DNA of 64,000 bases, taken from NCBI GenBank assembly GCA_019232625.1, contig JAFANP010000032.1, positions 58,938 to 122,937 on the forward strand, read 5' to 3'. Under the pieces are notes generated by a model. It was not told the DNA's origin. It saw only the letters and a program-made list of their open reading frames with translations, and searched no databases. The DNA comes from Alphaproteobacteria bacterium (GTDB lineage: Bacteria > Pseudomonadota > Alphaproteobacteria > Sphingomonadales > Sphingomonadaceae). Below are positions 26,201-34,973 of this stretch, one piece after another. Within the stretch, counting starts at the first letter, position 1; each line of letters opens with the position of its first letter. Position numbers and translations under genes: made by a program.

Positions 26201-27000
26201 GCCGCGTTGCCGTAGCTCCACACGAAGCGGTTGTCGGCGATCACCCTCACCTGGATCGTCTCGTTCTCGGCGCCCAGGAAGCCGCGCCGCACCGGCGGCG
26301 TGCAGGGATCCGGCGTGGGCCCGGTGTCGACGAAGTCGACGGCCAGCCGGCGGTTGGACCTCAGCTCCGCCGTCTCCGCGTCGTAGCTGAGCTTGCCGCC
26401 GGCCTGAAGGCTGGCGATCAGAGCCGAGAAGGCGTCGGTGCAGTTGTTCGAGGGATTGCCGGTGAAAAGGTGGACCTTGCGGGTCGGCCGGAGCCGCGCC
26501 GAGCTTTCCACCTCGAGCGCGACCTCGATGGTCTCGGCGTCCTCCGCCCCCGTCACCGCCTGCTCAGAGGCTTCGAGCCAGACGAGGTCGGTGCGGGCGG
26601 CGACCGGCGGCGCCGGCGGCATCGCGTCCTGGGCGGCGCTCAGCCAGTCGTTCGGCAGAGCCTGCGCCGTCTTGTCGCGGAGCTGGAGGTAGTCCGTCTG
26701 GAGCAGGAAGCGCTCAGGCGCATCGACGTCGAGGCGCAGGCCGCCGAGGTAGAAGACGCCCGCCGCCAGCTCGAAATCATAGCCCGCCGGGGCCGGCGTA
26801 AGCGCGCCGATTTTCAGGCCGTCGTCGGGGGAGCCGCTGGTGACCAGGAGGTCGGTCAGAGTCCGCCGGTTCTCCTCCTGCTGGATGTAGGCGCCCTCGT
26901 TCTGCTCGGAATCGAGCAGGACGCTGCCCTGATAATGGAGCAGGCCCGAATAATGCTTGCCGGGCTGGAAGAGGTGGCGGGTGACGTCGATGGCATGCAT
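23254..27000 (-). CDS. DUF6519 / right-handed beta-helix eCIS protein
   Basis: A 1248-residue protein. The N-terminus (HAIDVTRHLFQPGKHYSGLL, then QGSVLLDSEQNE) is of the DUF6519 type found in phage-tail-like clusters. From about residue 500 onward there are many short beta-helix turns (IRNFTVESL, VEIRRNRIRGGGGAGIVLG, SIRGNRIRNC, ARNRIHDNGRRI), as in NosD/pectate-lyase folds. The last 60 residues contain AIGKPSRSIPGPNRSF. Upstream in-frame starts lie inside the preceding gene, so the ATG at 27000 is used. Position after the tail-protein-I-like gene suggests a fibre, tailspike or receptor-binding component of the baseplate. The function is inferred from fold and context. Confidence 0.82.
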   Translation of the reverse strand: MHAIDVTRHLFQPGKHYSGLLHYQGSVLLDSEQNEGAYIQQEENRRTLTDLLVTSGSPDDGLKIGALTPAPAGYDFELAAGVFYLGGLRLDVDAPERFLLQTDYLQLRDKTAQALPNDWLSAAQDAMPPAPPVAARTDLVWLEASEQAVTGAEDAETIEVALEVESSARLRPTRKVHLFTGNPSNNCTDAFSALIASLQAGGKLSYDAETAELRSNRRLAVDFVDTGPTPDPCTPPVRRGFLGAENETIQVRVIADNRFVWSYGNAAPLYRVTLAGNTIDFLTQPRDELMRPLVGDVIELIRCDAILPNGQTVGERHGLFYLVQTPYDPGNGTVVLANGPAATPFFNDTARAATLAAALGVDAPDGHLYARVWRGETIAAAPIGKAVAPPPGVPLGDTGIVVSFTGDGPVGDSWTFSVRPNTPEIIVPWEMRRPSPPSAPRRYITPLGLIRWTGVAGAAPVFHDCRRRIRKLANASGCCEVTVGDNQESFGDVDTIAEALARLPDSGGKICLLRGVHRENVLIQDRENIVLEGCGALTRLLPAAPGPGKPVVAIRDSRSITIRNFTVESLEAIAIAVDDTGTGAFGQETESIRIDSMTLLTRDAPAVLFNGGARLSVESSKVLIDPILAGPTGAGGTGSVNGLTSAIVVLGSDMRLERNALTALGPEERVPLPMGGVHVMGGSERVEIRRNRIRGGGGAGIVLGSVAMVPATGAAPYRPRLPFATTVDWSEYSKPPQPGGGIAYTLVFWIFVVTPNGCWNIPVTIPVPGGNNPMRPDADPFIVQCDIVENDIDDMGESGIAPFAQFDLTKDRQYCGVSNLSIRGNRIRNCARNPAPALVDGEIVYTGRGGIVLGWAEQLECLDNLVEGCGSRRSGPICGFFAAGLAHARIARNRIHDNGRRILAINDFPAVGQRGGIVIRYVEPGLVPLSTLQLPGQESNAFLIQSGREALAVHGNQVSTPEGRALEVTGAGAMSISDNQLASLGAAAASTFWITLFLAALNRSPTAGNPAPPPVPAGLTTLFQLDPLPTLMGNAVISVINFGIGADFIDLPFSIGPVQDVQTGGNGTQKLAVTTGRVLFSDNQTRFDGLALPITLVPALIGLISLDDVKMAGNQCDADVLLNALDLALVHACVFGITNQMTDNRFSEPSWKVGGAQAPQLSGFSLGLSVLQHHNFGSHCFMAIGKPSRSIPGPNRSFATPDYCDKAAEAAMHLSERLFDHAGSSDAVGFASGSQMVAVRERHFTTGV

Positions 27001-27011
27001 GGGAGGCCCCC

Positions 27012-29375
27012 TCAGCTTTCGTAGACCAGGCCGCTGATGGTGTTCAGCGGCATATATTCGTCGAGCTTGGTGCGAAGGTCGGCGGCGAGGATCGGCGCCA
27101 GCACGCGGCTGAAGGCGCCGATCTCGGACCCCGTCTCCGCGCCCGTCTGGACCGCCGCCGGCGCGGTCGCGCTGAGCTGCGCGAAGCCGGGCTGCCCGAA
27201 CCTCTGGGATTCGAAGACGTGGGGCGGGATGCCGTCCTGGAGGACGTGCGATTCGTATTGCCGGGGCAGCCGGAGCGCGGGGCCCGCCGGCGCGGCGCTG
27301 AAGCGGAAGCATCCGTGCTGGTTGTCGGCGGCGACGACGTTGCCGGTGACCAGCAGCTCGCTCGCCTCGAGCCGGTTGACGTCGATCGAGCCGAACACGG
27401 TCGAGCGGGTGATTTCGAGGGCGCCGGAACGCAGCAGGATGGCGGGCTGGGCCGGATCGATGCTCTGGACGATCGAATCGACGATCCGGACCTTGCCGGC
27501 CGAGCAGGGGTCGTCGGCCGCCTGGAACTCCTCGATCGGGCCGACGATCGAGCGCTCGATCACCAGCTCGCGCACCTCGCCGCGGATGAGGAGGCGAACA
27601 TAGGGTATGGCGACCGCCCGGCAGGGGAGCAGCCTCGCCCGCTCGCCGCCCGGATCGAGGGTGACGTTGCGCAGCGTCACGCGGGCGATCGGCGCGACGG
27701 TGCCGTCGAGGACGAGGGTGGTGACGACCGGGGCGGCCGCCTGGTCGGGCGCGAGCAGGACCTGCTCGGGATAGCTCGCCTGCTCGACGTTCAGCCACAG
27801 CCCGTCGATCTCGATCGTCCTGAGGTTGGCCGGGTCGTCGACCGGCTTCGAACCGTCGAGCGGCGCGGCGGCGAGGACGGCTCGGCTCGGGGCGCCGGCG
27901 GCGCGGGTCAGCAGCACGTAGGGCCGCGTGAAGTTGCGCGCCTGCCAGACGAGCTGCTTGAACGGCGCCACCTGGCCCTGGATCTGATAGCTCTTCGAGG
28001 CCGGGAACTCGTCGAAGCCGGTGAGGCTCGCCACCGGAACGGCGATGGGATCGAGGCTGGTCTGGGCGCTCGGGAGGACCGCCGCGCCGGTCGGGATGGC
28101 GCGGCCCCGGTCGTAGCCGCCGGCGCCGACCGGGTCGAACTGGCCGTAATGGTAGGTGCGTGGGAAGAAGAAGCCCTGGCCGTCCGTGCGGGCGAGGCCG
28201 CGGGCGGGATCGATCAGAACGTCGACGCCGGTCGGGAAGACCGGAACGGGCGTCTGCCAAGCGAGATGAGCCGCGGCGACGCCCTCGGGAGGCTGGTCGA
28301 CCGTGCCGCCGAAGCTGGCGCCGGTCGCCACTTCGAGCGCGCGGCCGTAGAGCTGGTACTTGCCGCAGCGCTCGACCCGGGTCGCGGCCTGGATGGCGCG
28401 GAAGGCGGCCGGAGCCGGGTAGGCGGGCGGGCCGCCGACGTCGAGCCGCGCCAGCTCGGCGAACTGGCGGACGCCCTCGATCGTCGCTCCGACCAGGGAC
28501 GGGAGGCGGGGGCCCATGCCGGCGAGGCTGGTCAGCGGATCGATGCGGAACAGCGCATGGTCGAGCAGCGAGGCGGTGATCGCCGCCGGCATGTGCCAGA
28601 TCTCGGCGGGCTCCCAGCTGCCGGTGGCGGCGCGGCCGTTATTGGCGAAGAGCGCCGTCTCGCGGCCCGACGGATCGAAGCTGAACCAGTTGGGGGCGAG
28701 CTTCAGGCCCATCGAATCGCGTAGCTCGATCGGCTTCTGGCGGTAGAGGTGGATGTTGAGCCGGGGAATGGCGTAGCGCCCGCGCCGACCGGCGAGGCGG
28801 CGGAAATCCGGCCGGTGGGCGAAGCGGTCGAACGCCGTGTCGAGCCGGTCGCAATTGTGGCGGGCGCGCAGGTTGGCGAAGCCGCCGGCCGGCGTCCCCG
28901 AATGCGGCCCCTCCGGGCTGAACGGCGCGTCGTCGAGGCCGTGCCAGTCGCGGCCCAGGCGGCGGAACGCCTCGACGGCCATGCCGCCCCAGCCGGTGAT
29001 GTCCTTGATCAGTTCCTCGAGCACGACCATCGTGCCGGCGCGGCGGCGGTAGAAGAGGGTGCGGCCGACATCGACCCGGACTCCGCGGCCGTTGATGCTG
29101 CCCAGCAGCCGGGCGCCGAGCAGGTCGCCGATATAGGAGACCGCCCAGGAGTCGGCATAGTCGATGAAGACGTTCTCCCAGAGCCGGTCGATGCCCCGCC
29201 GGGCGACGGCGGCGTCGCCGGCGATCACCTCGACGAGCGCGCGCAGGACGTTCGGCTCGCGGGCGGTGAAGTCGGCGTCGCGATAGACTTCCGGGATCCA
29301 GCTCCACAGCTTCTCCGCATAATAGCGGTCGTAGCCGTCGTCGGCGGCGCGCCTGCCGGGATCCACGTCGGCCAT
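27012..29375 (-). CDS. Baseplate tail-protein-I-like protein with beta-helix C-terminus
   Basis: A 787-residue protein. The first 130 residues (YYAEKLWSWIPEVYRDAD, then WAVSYIGDLLGARLL, FYRRRAGTMVVLEELIKDITGWGG) match the tail protein I family of contractile phages, which joins the baseplate wedge to fibres. The C-terminal third has beta-helix-like turns (VRLLIRGEVRELVIERSIVG, VRIVDSIVQSID, LEITRSTVFGSIDV). It starts on the TGATG overlap with the preceding baseplate gene and ends 11 nt before the DUF6519 gene. It is the likely Pvc12/gp7-position protein linking baseplate to fibre. Gene placement is sure; the exact subunit equivalence is inference. Confidence 0.8.
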   Translation of the reverse strand: MADVDPGRRAADDGYDRYYAEKLWSWIPEVYRDADFTAREPNVLRALVEVIAGDAAVARRGIDRLWENVFIDYADSWAVSYIGDLLGARLLGSINGRGVRVDVGRTLFYRRRAGTMVVLEELIKDITGWGGMAVEAFRRLGRDWHGLDDAPFSPEGPHSGTPAGGFANLRARHNCDRLDTAFDRFAHRPDFRRLAGRRGRYAIPRLNIHLYRQKPIELRDSMGLKLAPNWFSFDPSGRETALFANNGRAATGSWEPAEIWHMPAAITASLLDHALFRIDPLTSLAGMGPRLPSLVGATIEGVRQFAELARLDVGGPPAYPAPAAFRAIQAATRVERCGKYQLYGRALEVATGASFGGTVDQPPEGVAAAHLAWQTPVPVFPTGVDVLIDPARGLARTDGQGFFFPRTYHYGQFDPVGAGGYDRGRAIPTGAAVLPSAQTSLDPIAVPVASLTGFDEFPASKSYQIQGQVAPFKQLVWQARNFTRPYVLLTRAAGAPSRAVLAAAPLDGSKPVDDPANLRTIEIDGLWLNVEQASYPEQVLLAPDQAAAPVVTTLVLDGTVAPIARVTLRNVTLDPGGERARLLPCRAVAIPYVRLLIRGEVRELVIERSIVGPIEEFQAADDPCSAGKVRIVDSIVQSIDPAQPAILLRSGALEITRSTVFGSIDVNRLEASELLVTGNVVAADNQHGCFRFSAAPAGPALRLPRQYESHVLQDGIPPHVFESQRFGQPGFAQLSATAPAAVQTGAETGSEIGAFSRVLAPILAADLRTKLDEYMPLNTISGLVYES

Positions 29376-31690
29376 CAGACTGCCCCCACGCTGAGCTCGA
29401 AGGTCAGGTAATGGCCCGGTGCGGCGGAGATCGCCGCGGGCATGGCCGACCCGTCGAGGGTGATGGAGCGCACCCCGGCGACGCCGGCGACCCGGGCGAC
29501 GGCCTCGGCGATCCGGCTGCGGAACAGGTCGCCGCCGATCGCGGCGTTGCGCGGCGCCAGCAGCCCTTCTTCCTCGTCGAGGAGCGCCGCGCCGACCGAG
29601 CCGCAGACCTGGTCGGGCAGGAAGGCGGGATCGGCGACGATCTCGATCGTCAGCATGCGGCTGCTGGCGACGGCCGGGGCGACGGTGACGGAGATGAGCG
29701 GGTCGCCGGCCTCCCTCAAGGCCGCCGCCAGGTCGGTCGAGACGTCGCCGCCGTCGTTGACGATCCAGGCCATCACGCCGGCCCTTTGCGCGCCCGGCAC
29801 CCACACCCACTGCACCTGCGCCGTCGTCACGCCCGCATAGGCCGAGGCGATGGCGGCATAGTCCGCGACCGAGACGGCACGGCCCGAGGTGAGGGTTGAG
29901 CGCGGCGCGTTGTCGCGCAGATCCTCGGGCGCCTCCGCGTCGGCGCCGCCCCGCGCCTCGAGCGGCGCGACGAGGCGAGCGAGGCCGGGCACGCGATCGG
30001 CGAGCTGGACCAGCGTGCCGGGCGGCGGCACCGCCTTGCCCGCCCCCCAGCGATAGCTTGCGGTGACGTTGTTCACCCCCGTCGGCGGCCGGGTGAGGTC
30101 GCCGAAGACGATGTCGGTCTCCTCCTTGTCGTCGTGGCGCACGACGTAGACGGCGCGACCCGCCGGGACTCCGAAGAAGCTGTCCACCCGCTCCCACAGG
30201 ATGTTGTTGACCCGCACCTCCAGCTCCGGCGCGGCGCCGCCGGGGGCCGTGGCGTCGGGGAGGTAGGTGAGCGGCTTCTTGCGGAGCCGGAAGCTCTGCC
30301 ACGGCCGGGACGAAACGGCGGAGCCGAGCACCTCGCCGCGCACCGTCTCGCCCCGCGTCGCCTCGATGACGTTGCCGTTATAGCGGATCGGCGTCGCCAG
30401 GGTGTCGACGCTCCGCTCGGTGATGGAGGTCGCCTCGAGCAGCGGCGCGCCCCGCGCGTTCACCTCCACCGACCCGGCGAGGGCGATGCCGCCGCTGCGG
30501 GCGCCGGAGACGACGAGCTCCGCGGGAGGCGCGGCGTCGCCGAGGGCGGCGGCCGGCCCCTTGCCGGGAAGGGTGGCGACCAGGGTCTCGACGGGCAGCT
30601 CGGAGAGGGCGGGGTTGACGAGCGGGCCGGCGGGCATCGCCCGGAAGTGGACGCGGGTCATCGCCAGCATGGCCGGGAAGGTCAGCTTCGTCGCCTTGCC
30701 CGCGACGCTGTGGCCGGTGATCCCGAGCTCGATGTCGGCAAGGGCGACGGCATTCACCGGAGTCGCCGTGAAGCCGCCCTCATATTCGAGGACGAGGATG
30801 TCGCCCGGGGCGATCTGCGGGTAGACTCCGTCGAGCACCCATTCGCTGCGATAGGTGGCGACGGGCGCGGTCCCGGTCAGCGGGGAGAAGCGGGTCGGGC
30901 CCGCGCTCTGGGTGAGGATGCGCACCTCTATGGAGGCGAGCGGCTGGCCGGCAAGCCCGGCGGGGACCGAGGTGAAGGTCGCGACCCGGTAGTCGGCGCC
31001 GTCGGGCATTCGCTCGGGCCGCAGCTCGAGGACTCGGGCCCCGCCCGCCGCCGCGCCGTTGAGGACGAAGGCGACGGTCTGGCCTGCCAGCACGCCCGGC
31101 GCGCGCGGCGCGAAGGCGACGAGGCCGTCGAACGTCGCCGGGCGCACCGGCGCGAGCTCCCATTCGTTGAGGCGCGGATCGGCGACGGCGGCGGCGGCGG
31201 TCTCGAAGACCTGGGGGGGAATTCCGGGCACCCCCTTGCTGCGGAGGCGGGTGCCGGCGGGGATCTCGGCCGGACCCTTGTTCTCGGCGATCGCCGCCAG
31301 GGTGATCGCCGCAGCGACCGCGGGACGCGGCCGGTAGCCGATCAGCGCGGTGAGGCGATGGAGCGACGCGGCGTCCGGCGCGGTGCGGACGTAGCCGCGC
31401 GAGGCGAGCCGGCGATTGTAGAATTGGACGATGTCGAAGACGTAGGCCCAGCTTTCGAGCAGCATGACGCCGAGATCGTCGTCGGCGCGCGCGCTCCATC
31501 CCGCGAGCTCGGTGCGCTGGCCGGCGGTCGACAGGAGATGCTCGCGGATCTGCGGGAAGCCCAGGGCCTGGGGCGGCAAGGCGGCAAGGCCGGGCGGGAC
31601 GGTGTCGCAGGGCGGGTAGATCTCCCAGTCGCAGGCGCAGCCGCTGGCGAGCGACGCGTCGGTGCGAAGGGCGCAGGCGAGGCAGCTCAT
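29375..31690 (-). CDS. Baseplate assembly protein (gp6/J-like)
   Basis: A 771-residue protein related to phage baseplate wedge proteins gp6/gpJ and to Afp11/Pvc11. It opens with a cysteine-rich stretch (MSCLACALRTDASLASGCACDW) and ETAGWSARADDDLGVMLLESWAYV-like residues typical of these clusters, and has RGYVRTAPDAASLHRLTALIGY early. The C-terminal half has the J-type fold (DLRDNAPRSTLTSGRAVSVADYAA written across about 575-600, then VAGVAGVRSITLDG). Its ATGA overlaps the stop of the preceding baseplate gene. The baseplate should form the trigger platform around the spike. Confidence 0.84.
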   Translation of the reverse strand: MSCLACALRTDASLASGCACDWEIYPPCDTVPPGLAALPPQALGFPQIREHLLSTAGQRTELAGWSARADDDLGVMLLESWAYVFDIVQFYNRRLASRGYVRTAPDAASLHRLTALIGYRPRPAVAAAITLAAIAENKGPAEIPAGTRLRSKGVPGIPPQVFETAAAAVADPRLNEWELAPVRPATFDGLVAFAPRAPGVLAGQTVAFVLNGAAAGGARVLELRPERMPDGADYRVATFTSVPAGLAGQPLASIEVRILTQSAGPTRFSPLTGTAPVATYRSEWVLDGVYPQIAPGDILVLEYEGGFTATPVNAVALADIELGITGHSVAGKATKLTFPAMLAMTRVHFRAMPAGPLVNPALSELPVETLVATLPGKGPAAALGDAAPPAELVVSGARSGGIALAGSVEVNARGAPLLEATSITERSVDTLATPIRYNGNVIEATRGETVRGEVLGSAVSSRPWQSFRLRKKPLTYLPDATAPGGAAPELEVRVNNILWERVDSFFGVPAGRAVYVVRHDDKEETDIVFGDLTRPPTGVNNVTASYRWGAGKAVPPPGTLVQLADRVPGLARLVAPLEARGGADAEAPEDLRDNAPRSTLTSGRAVSVADYAAIASAYAGVTTAQVQWVWVPGAQRAGVMAWIVNDGGDVSTDLAAALREAGDPLISVTVAPAVASSRMLTIEIVADPAFLPDQVCGSVGAALLDEEEGLLAPRNAAIGGDLFRSRIAEAVARVAGVAGVRSITLDGSAMPAAISAAPGHYLTFELSVGAV

Positions 31691-34287
31691 GGCGTGCAGC
31701 ACGCGCAGCCGGCATCGCCGAGCGCGCTTTCGCTGACGCGCACCCGAAGGGTGCCGCGTTCGGGATGGGCGGGATCGTTGTCGACCCGGAGGATCTCGTT
31801 CATCGCCACCGGCACCTCCGTATCCTCGAACTTCGCCCAGGCGGCGGTGCCGCGGCGCCTGAGGCAGATGCCGGTGACGCCGAGCACGCCGGGAACGGCC
31901 TGAACGGCCGCTTCGAGAGAGGCGCGGCGGAGCGGCTGGCCGAAGGTGAAATTGTCCGGGTCGAAGAACGGGCGCTTGCCCGGCCCGGTGCCGGTCAGGG
32001 CCTCGACCACCCGCTCGCGCACGTCGCCCGGATGCTGGCCGGGGACGAGGCAGAAGCTGATCTCGAGGTCCAGCGAGAGATAGAGGGGGTCGCGGATGCC
32101 CGCGTCGCGCCCGGCCATGCGGATCGAATCGACGAGGTTGGCGAACTCGGTGCGCTGCGACGGCGTGTAGGCGAAGGCGTCGAGCGGATCGGCGGTGACG
32201 AAGTGACGAAGCCAGCTGCCGGTCCAGCGGGTGCGGGCCCCGGCGCGCTGGGCCCAGGCGAGATCGCGTTCGGCGATCTGCTTGAAGTGGAGGTCGCGGA
32301 CCGCGTTGAGCGGCATGGCGCGGTAGAATTCCGGGGCGTTCTGGCGGATCGTCTCCGCGCCCTCCGGCTCGACGCCCCCGGTCGCCGCGAGCGGGTTGCG
32401 GACCGCGGCCACCGGAAGCAATGCGGGGGCCCTCGCGCCGACCGGCGGATCGACCGACATCACCGCGCCCGGGCCGACGTTGGAGCGCGCGCCGTGACCG
32501 GTGCGGTAGGCGAGGGTGAAGACCGCGCCGTCCTCCGGCTCGCGGCCGAAATCGCCGCCGCCGAATCGCAGGGTGAAGCCGCGGTCGCCGGCATAATCGG
32601 CGTGGACGACGAAATCGCCGTTGCGCTGGTAGCGCACGATCGGCCGCCACATCCCCGGATCGAGGGTGAACACCCGGTCGTCGGGATCGGCGGAGAGGAG
32701 GCTGGGCGTGAAGTCCCATTCCGGCGGGGTGCCCACCGCCGCGTCCTGGGTCAGCCGCACCTCCGGGATCCGGAAGCTGCGCAGGCTGTGCTCGCCGATA
32801 TGGGCGATGCCCTGCTCCTCGCTGCCGGCGAGGCCGTAGAGCAGGGCCAGGCTCCGTTCGCAGCACTCCCCGGCGGTGGGTCCCTGGCGCTCGACGGCGC
32901 GGGGCAGTGCGGCTGCGGAGGCGGGGGCCGCTTCCGCCGGGCCGATGCGGAAGCGCTCCTCGATGGTTAGCCCGGCGCGGGCGGGGGCGACGTTGCCGAG
33001 CAGCCGTGTCTCCGTGATGCGCAGCGCCCAGGGCAGCGCCTGCTCGGGCGCCCAGCGCAACCGGGTCAGGCGGGTAGGGTTGCCGGGGGAGAAGGGGATC
33101 AGCGGATCGACGACGTTCCAGTCGACGCCGGTGATCGTCACCGGCCACGCCCGGACCGGCAGGCCAAGGTCGGCCGGGCGCGACCAGAGGATCATCGTCC
33201 GACCCACCCAGGCTTGGCCGCCGAGCGCGCCGCCCGGAGGGATCTGGCTGTTGAGCGGCAGGCGGTTGTTCGCGCCCGCGGGAGCGAGCAGCAGCTCGGT
33301 GGCGCCGGCGGCAAGGCAGGGCTCCCCCGGATCCGCCATGTGCAGCGGCATCGCGTTCCACGCGGCGTGGGCGGTGAGGCGGCCGCCGTCGCGCAGGCCG
33401 TCGCCGAGCTCGAACGGGATTGCGGGCTTGCCCTCGGGGATCGCCCAGAAGGCGAGGCGGTCGCCATATTTGAAGACGAGGGCAGCGGAGGTGAGCGGCT
33501 GGTCGACGAGGTCGAGGCTGAGCAGGCAGGCCGCGTTCGAGCCCGGATCCGGCACGTAGTCGACCAGCCGGGCGAGTCGCATCTGGCTGCGGCGCTGGGT
33601 CGCCGTCGGCAGGTGCATCTCCCGCGCGTAGCGATCCTGGATGTAGGAGAATTCGTCGCCGAGCGCTGCGGCCAGCTCCTGGATCATCACGCCGAAATCG
33701 GCGGTGACCCGCTCTCCCCACTCGGGATAATAGCGCGCGGCGAAGTCGTTCAGCGCGCTGTTCAGGCTCTCGAAGTCGCGGGCGAGATAGTCGATCTCGA
33801 CGTCGCGCGGCGCCGCGGGGGGACATTCGCAGTCGGGCTCGCAGTCGAAGCCGGTGTCGCAGCCTTGCTTGAACGAGAAGAGGACGTCGTTGAAGAAGGG
33901 GTCGATCGCCGGGTGGGCGACGTTCAGCCGGTAGTTGGAGAAATCGCCGGGGCGCGAGAATTTCAGATGGAGGGCGATACGCTGGCCGCCGCCGATCGGC
34001 ACCTTGCGATACTCGGCCTGGAGCGGCGTCATCAGCGCCGCCGTCTCGCCCCCGCCGACGGCCGTCGCCGTCACGGCGCCTCCGAACGCCAGCGGCAGGG
34101 TGGCCGGATCGACCATGAAGACCTTGGGCGGCCCGTCCGCCGTGACGACGAGGTCCGGCTCGACGACGAAGAAGACGAGCAGCTCGGTCTGGTCGGCGGG
34201 ATCGACGACCTGGACGAAGTCGATGCCGGTGAGGCGCGGCGTCGTCTGGTCGCAGAGCAGCCCGCGGCGGTCGAGGACGAGGACCAT
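31687..34287 (-). CDS. Putative baseplate assembly protein
   Basis: An 866-residue baseplate component of the phage-tail-like type. After an N-terminal beta-rich part there is a Cys cluster (CDTGFDCEPDCECPP, near 155) and then the family signature DYLARDFESLNSALNDFA and RYYPEWGERVTADFG, followed by MIQELAAALGDEFSYIQD and LPTATQRRSQMRLA. It ends with VPGVLGVTGICLRRRG and a short Cys-containing tail (DAGCACCTP). It overlaps gp25 upstream by 1 nt (TGATG) and the next baseplate gene by 4 nt. Two consecutive large baseplate genes are usual in eCIS (Pvc11/Pvc12 positions). Confidence 0.84.
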   Translation of the reverse strand: MVLVLDRRGLLCDQTTPRLTGIDFVQVVDPADQTELLVFFVVEPDLVVTADGPPKVFMVDPATLPLAFGGAVTATAVGGGETAALMTPLQAEYRKVPIGGGQRIALHLKFSRPGDFSNYRLNVAHPAIDPFFNDVLFSFKQGCDTGFDCEPDCECPPAAPRDVEIDYLARDFESLNSALNDFAARYYPEWGERVTADFGVMIQELAAALGDEFSYIQDRYAREMHLPTATQRRSQMRLARLVDYVPDPGSNAACLLSLDLVDQPLTSAALVFKYGDRLAFWAIPEGKPAIPFELGDGLRDGGRLTAHAAWNAMPLHMADPGEPCLAAGATELLLAPAGANNRLPLNSQIPPGGALGGQAWVGRTMILWSRPADLGLPVRAWPVTITGVDWNVVDPLIPFSPGNPTRLTRLRWAPEQALPWALRITETRLLGNVAPARAGLTIEERFRIGPAEAAPASAAALPRAVERQGPTAGECCERSLALLYGLAGSEEQGIAHIGEHSLRSFRIPEVRLTQDAAVGTPPEWDFTPSLLSADPDDRVFTLDPGMWRPIVRYQRNGDFVVHADYAGDRGFTLRFGGGDFGREPEDGAVFTLAYRTGHGARSNVGPGAVMSVDPPVGARAPALLPVAAVRNPLAATGGVEPEGAETIRQNAPEFYRAMPLNAVRDLHFKQIAERDLAWAQRAGARTRWTGSWLRHFVTADPLDAFAYTPSQRTEFANLVDSIRMAGRDAGIRDPLYLSLDLEISFCLVPGQHPGDVRERVVEALTGTGPGKRPFFDPDNFTFGQPLRRASLEAAVQAVPGVLGVTGICLRRRGTAAWAKFEDTEVPVAMNEILRVDNDPAHPERGTLRVRVSESALGDAGCACCTP

Positions 34288-34661
34288 CAGGCCGTCACCT
34301 CCATCGACAGGAACTGCTCCTCGCCCTCCGCGAGGAGGACATAGTCTATCTCGACCAGAAGGGTCTCCTCCGCGACCCTGACCCGCACCTCGGTGGTGCG
34401 GATGTAGCGCGACAGCCAGCGGTTGAGCGCCTGCAGGACGATGGTCTGCACGAAGCGCTCGACGCCGACGTTGAGCGGCGAGAAGACGAGACGCCGGATG
34501 GACGCGCCGAACTCCGGCCGGTTGATCCGCTCACCCTGCGCGGTCATGATCGTCTGGATCACGAGCGCGCGGATATAGGCCGAATAATCGTCCTGCTCGG
34601 CGATCGTCCCGAGGCCGCGGTCGATCGCGAGCGGATAGGCGAAGTGGTCGAAGGCGGCCAT
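34287..34661 (-). CDS. GPW/gp25-like baseplate wedge protein
   Basis: A 124-residue protein of the gp25 family, which joins the sheath to the baseplate wedge and starts sheath assembly. Visible are the FAYPLAIDRGLGTIAEQDDY N-terminus, the conserved IQTIMTAQGERINRPEFGASI segment (residues about 35-56), LVFSPLN and the C-terminal beta strands. The family EPR-type motif is represented here by RPEFG. It starts 3 nt after the PAAR gene stop. Length matches Afp9/Pvc9. Confidence 0.93.
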   Translation of the reverse strand: MAAFDHFAYPLAIDRGLGTIAEQDDYSAYIRALVIQTIMTAQGERINRPEFGASIRRLVFSPLNVGVERFVQTIVLQALNRWLSRYIRTTEVRVRVAEETLLVEIDYVLLAEGEEQFLSMEVTA

Positions 34662-34664
34662 GGC

Positions 34665-34973
34665 TCAGCTCCCCGTCACGTGCGGATCGGGCGTGGCGAT
34701 GGTCATCGGGCTCGGCACGGGCGGCGTGCCCGGGACGATCGCCTGGCCGGCGCAGCCCTGGCCGATCGACGGAACGCCGCCGATCAGCACGTGCTGGTTG
34801 GGAACGATCCAATTGCCGACGGTGCTCGGCCCCGGGAACTGGACCACGTCGGCGGCCGTCGCGGCGAAGCCCATCTGCGTCTGGACGTGGGTGTTGGGGC
34901 TGACGAAGGCCGTCGCCGGAACCGCCGTCCCGTCCTGGACCCCCGCGGGCATCGTGAGGAGGCCGCCCGACAT
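34665..34973 (-). CDS. PAAR-like spike-tip protein
   Basis: A 102-residue glycine/proline/threonine-rich beta protein that should cap the central spike and pierce the target envelope. It has repeated short turns (SPNTHVQTQMGFAATAADV, PNQHVLIGGVPSIGQG, PSPMTIATPDPHVTG) and histidines in those turns that could bind a metal ion at the tip, as in PAAR proteins. Its ATG overlaps the stop of the OB-fold spike gene, and gp25 follows. Order gp5-PAAR-gp25 is the classic eCIS/T6SS spike arrangement (Pvc10 position). Confidence 0.85.
   Translation of the reverse strand: MSGGLLTMPAGVQDGTAVPATAFVSPNTHVQTQMGFAATAADVVQFPGPSTVGNWIVPNQHVLIGGVPSIGQGCAGQAIVPGTPPVPSPMTIATPDPHVTGS

Noticed and set aside
18275..27024. 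Very long plus-strand open frames opposite the DUF4157, PASTA and DUF6519 genes
   Set aside because: No recognizable domains and composition typical of antisense frames in high-GC DNA; the minus-strand genes fit the eCIS order with coupled starts.
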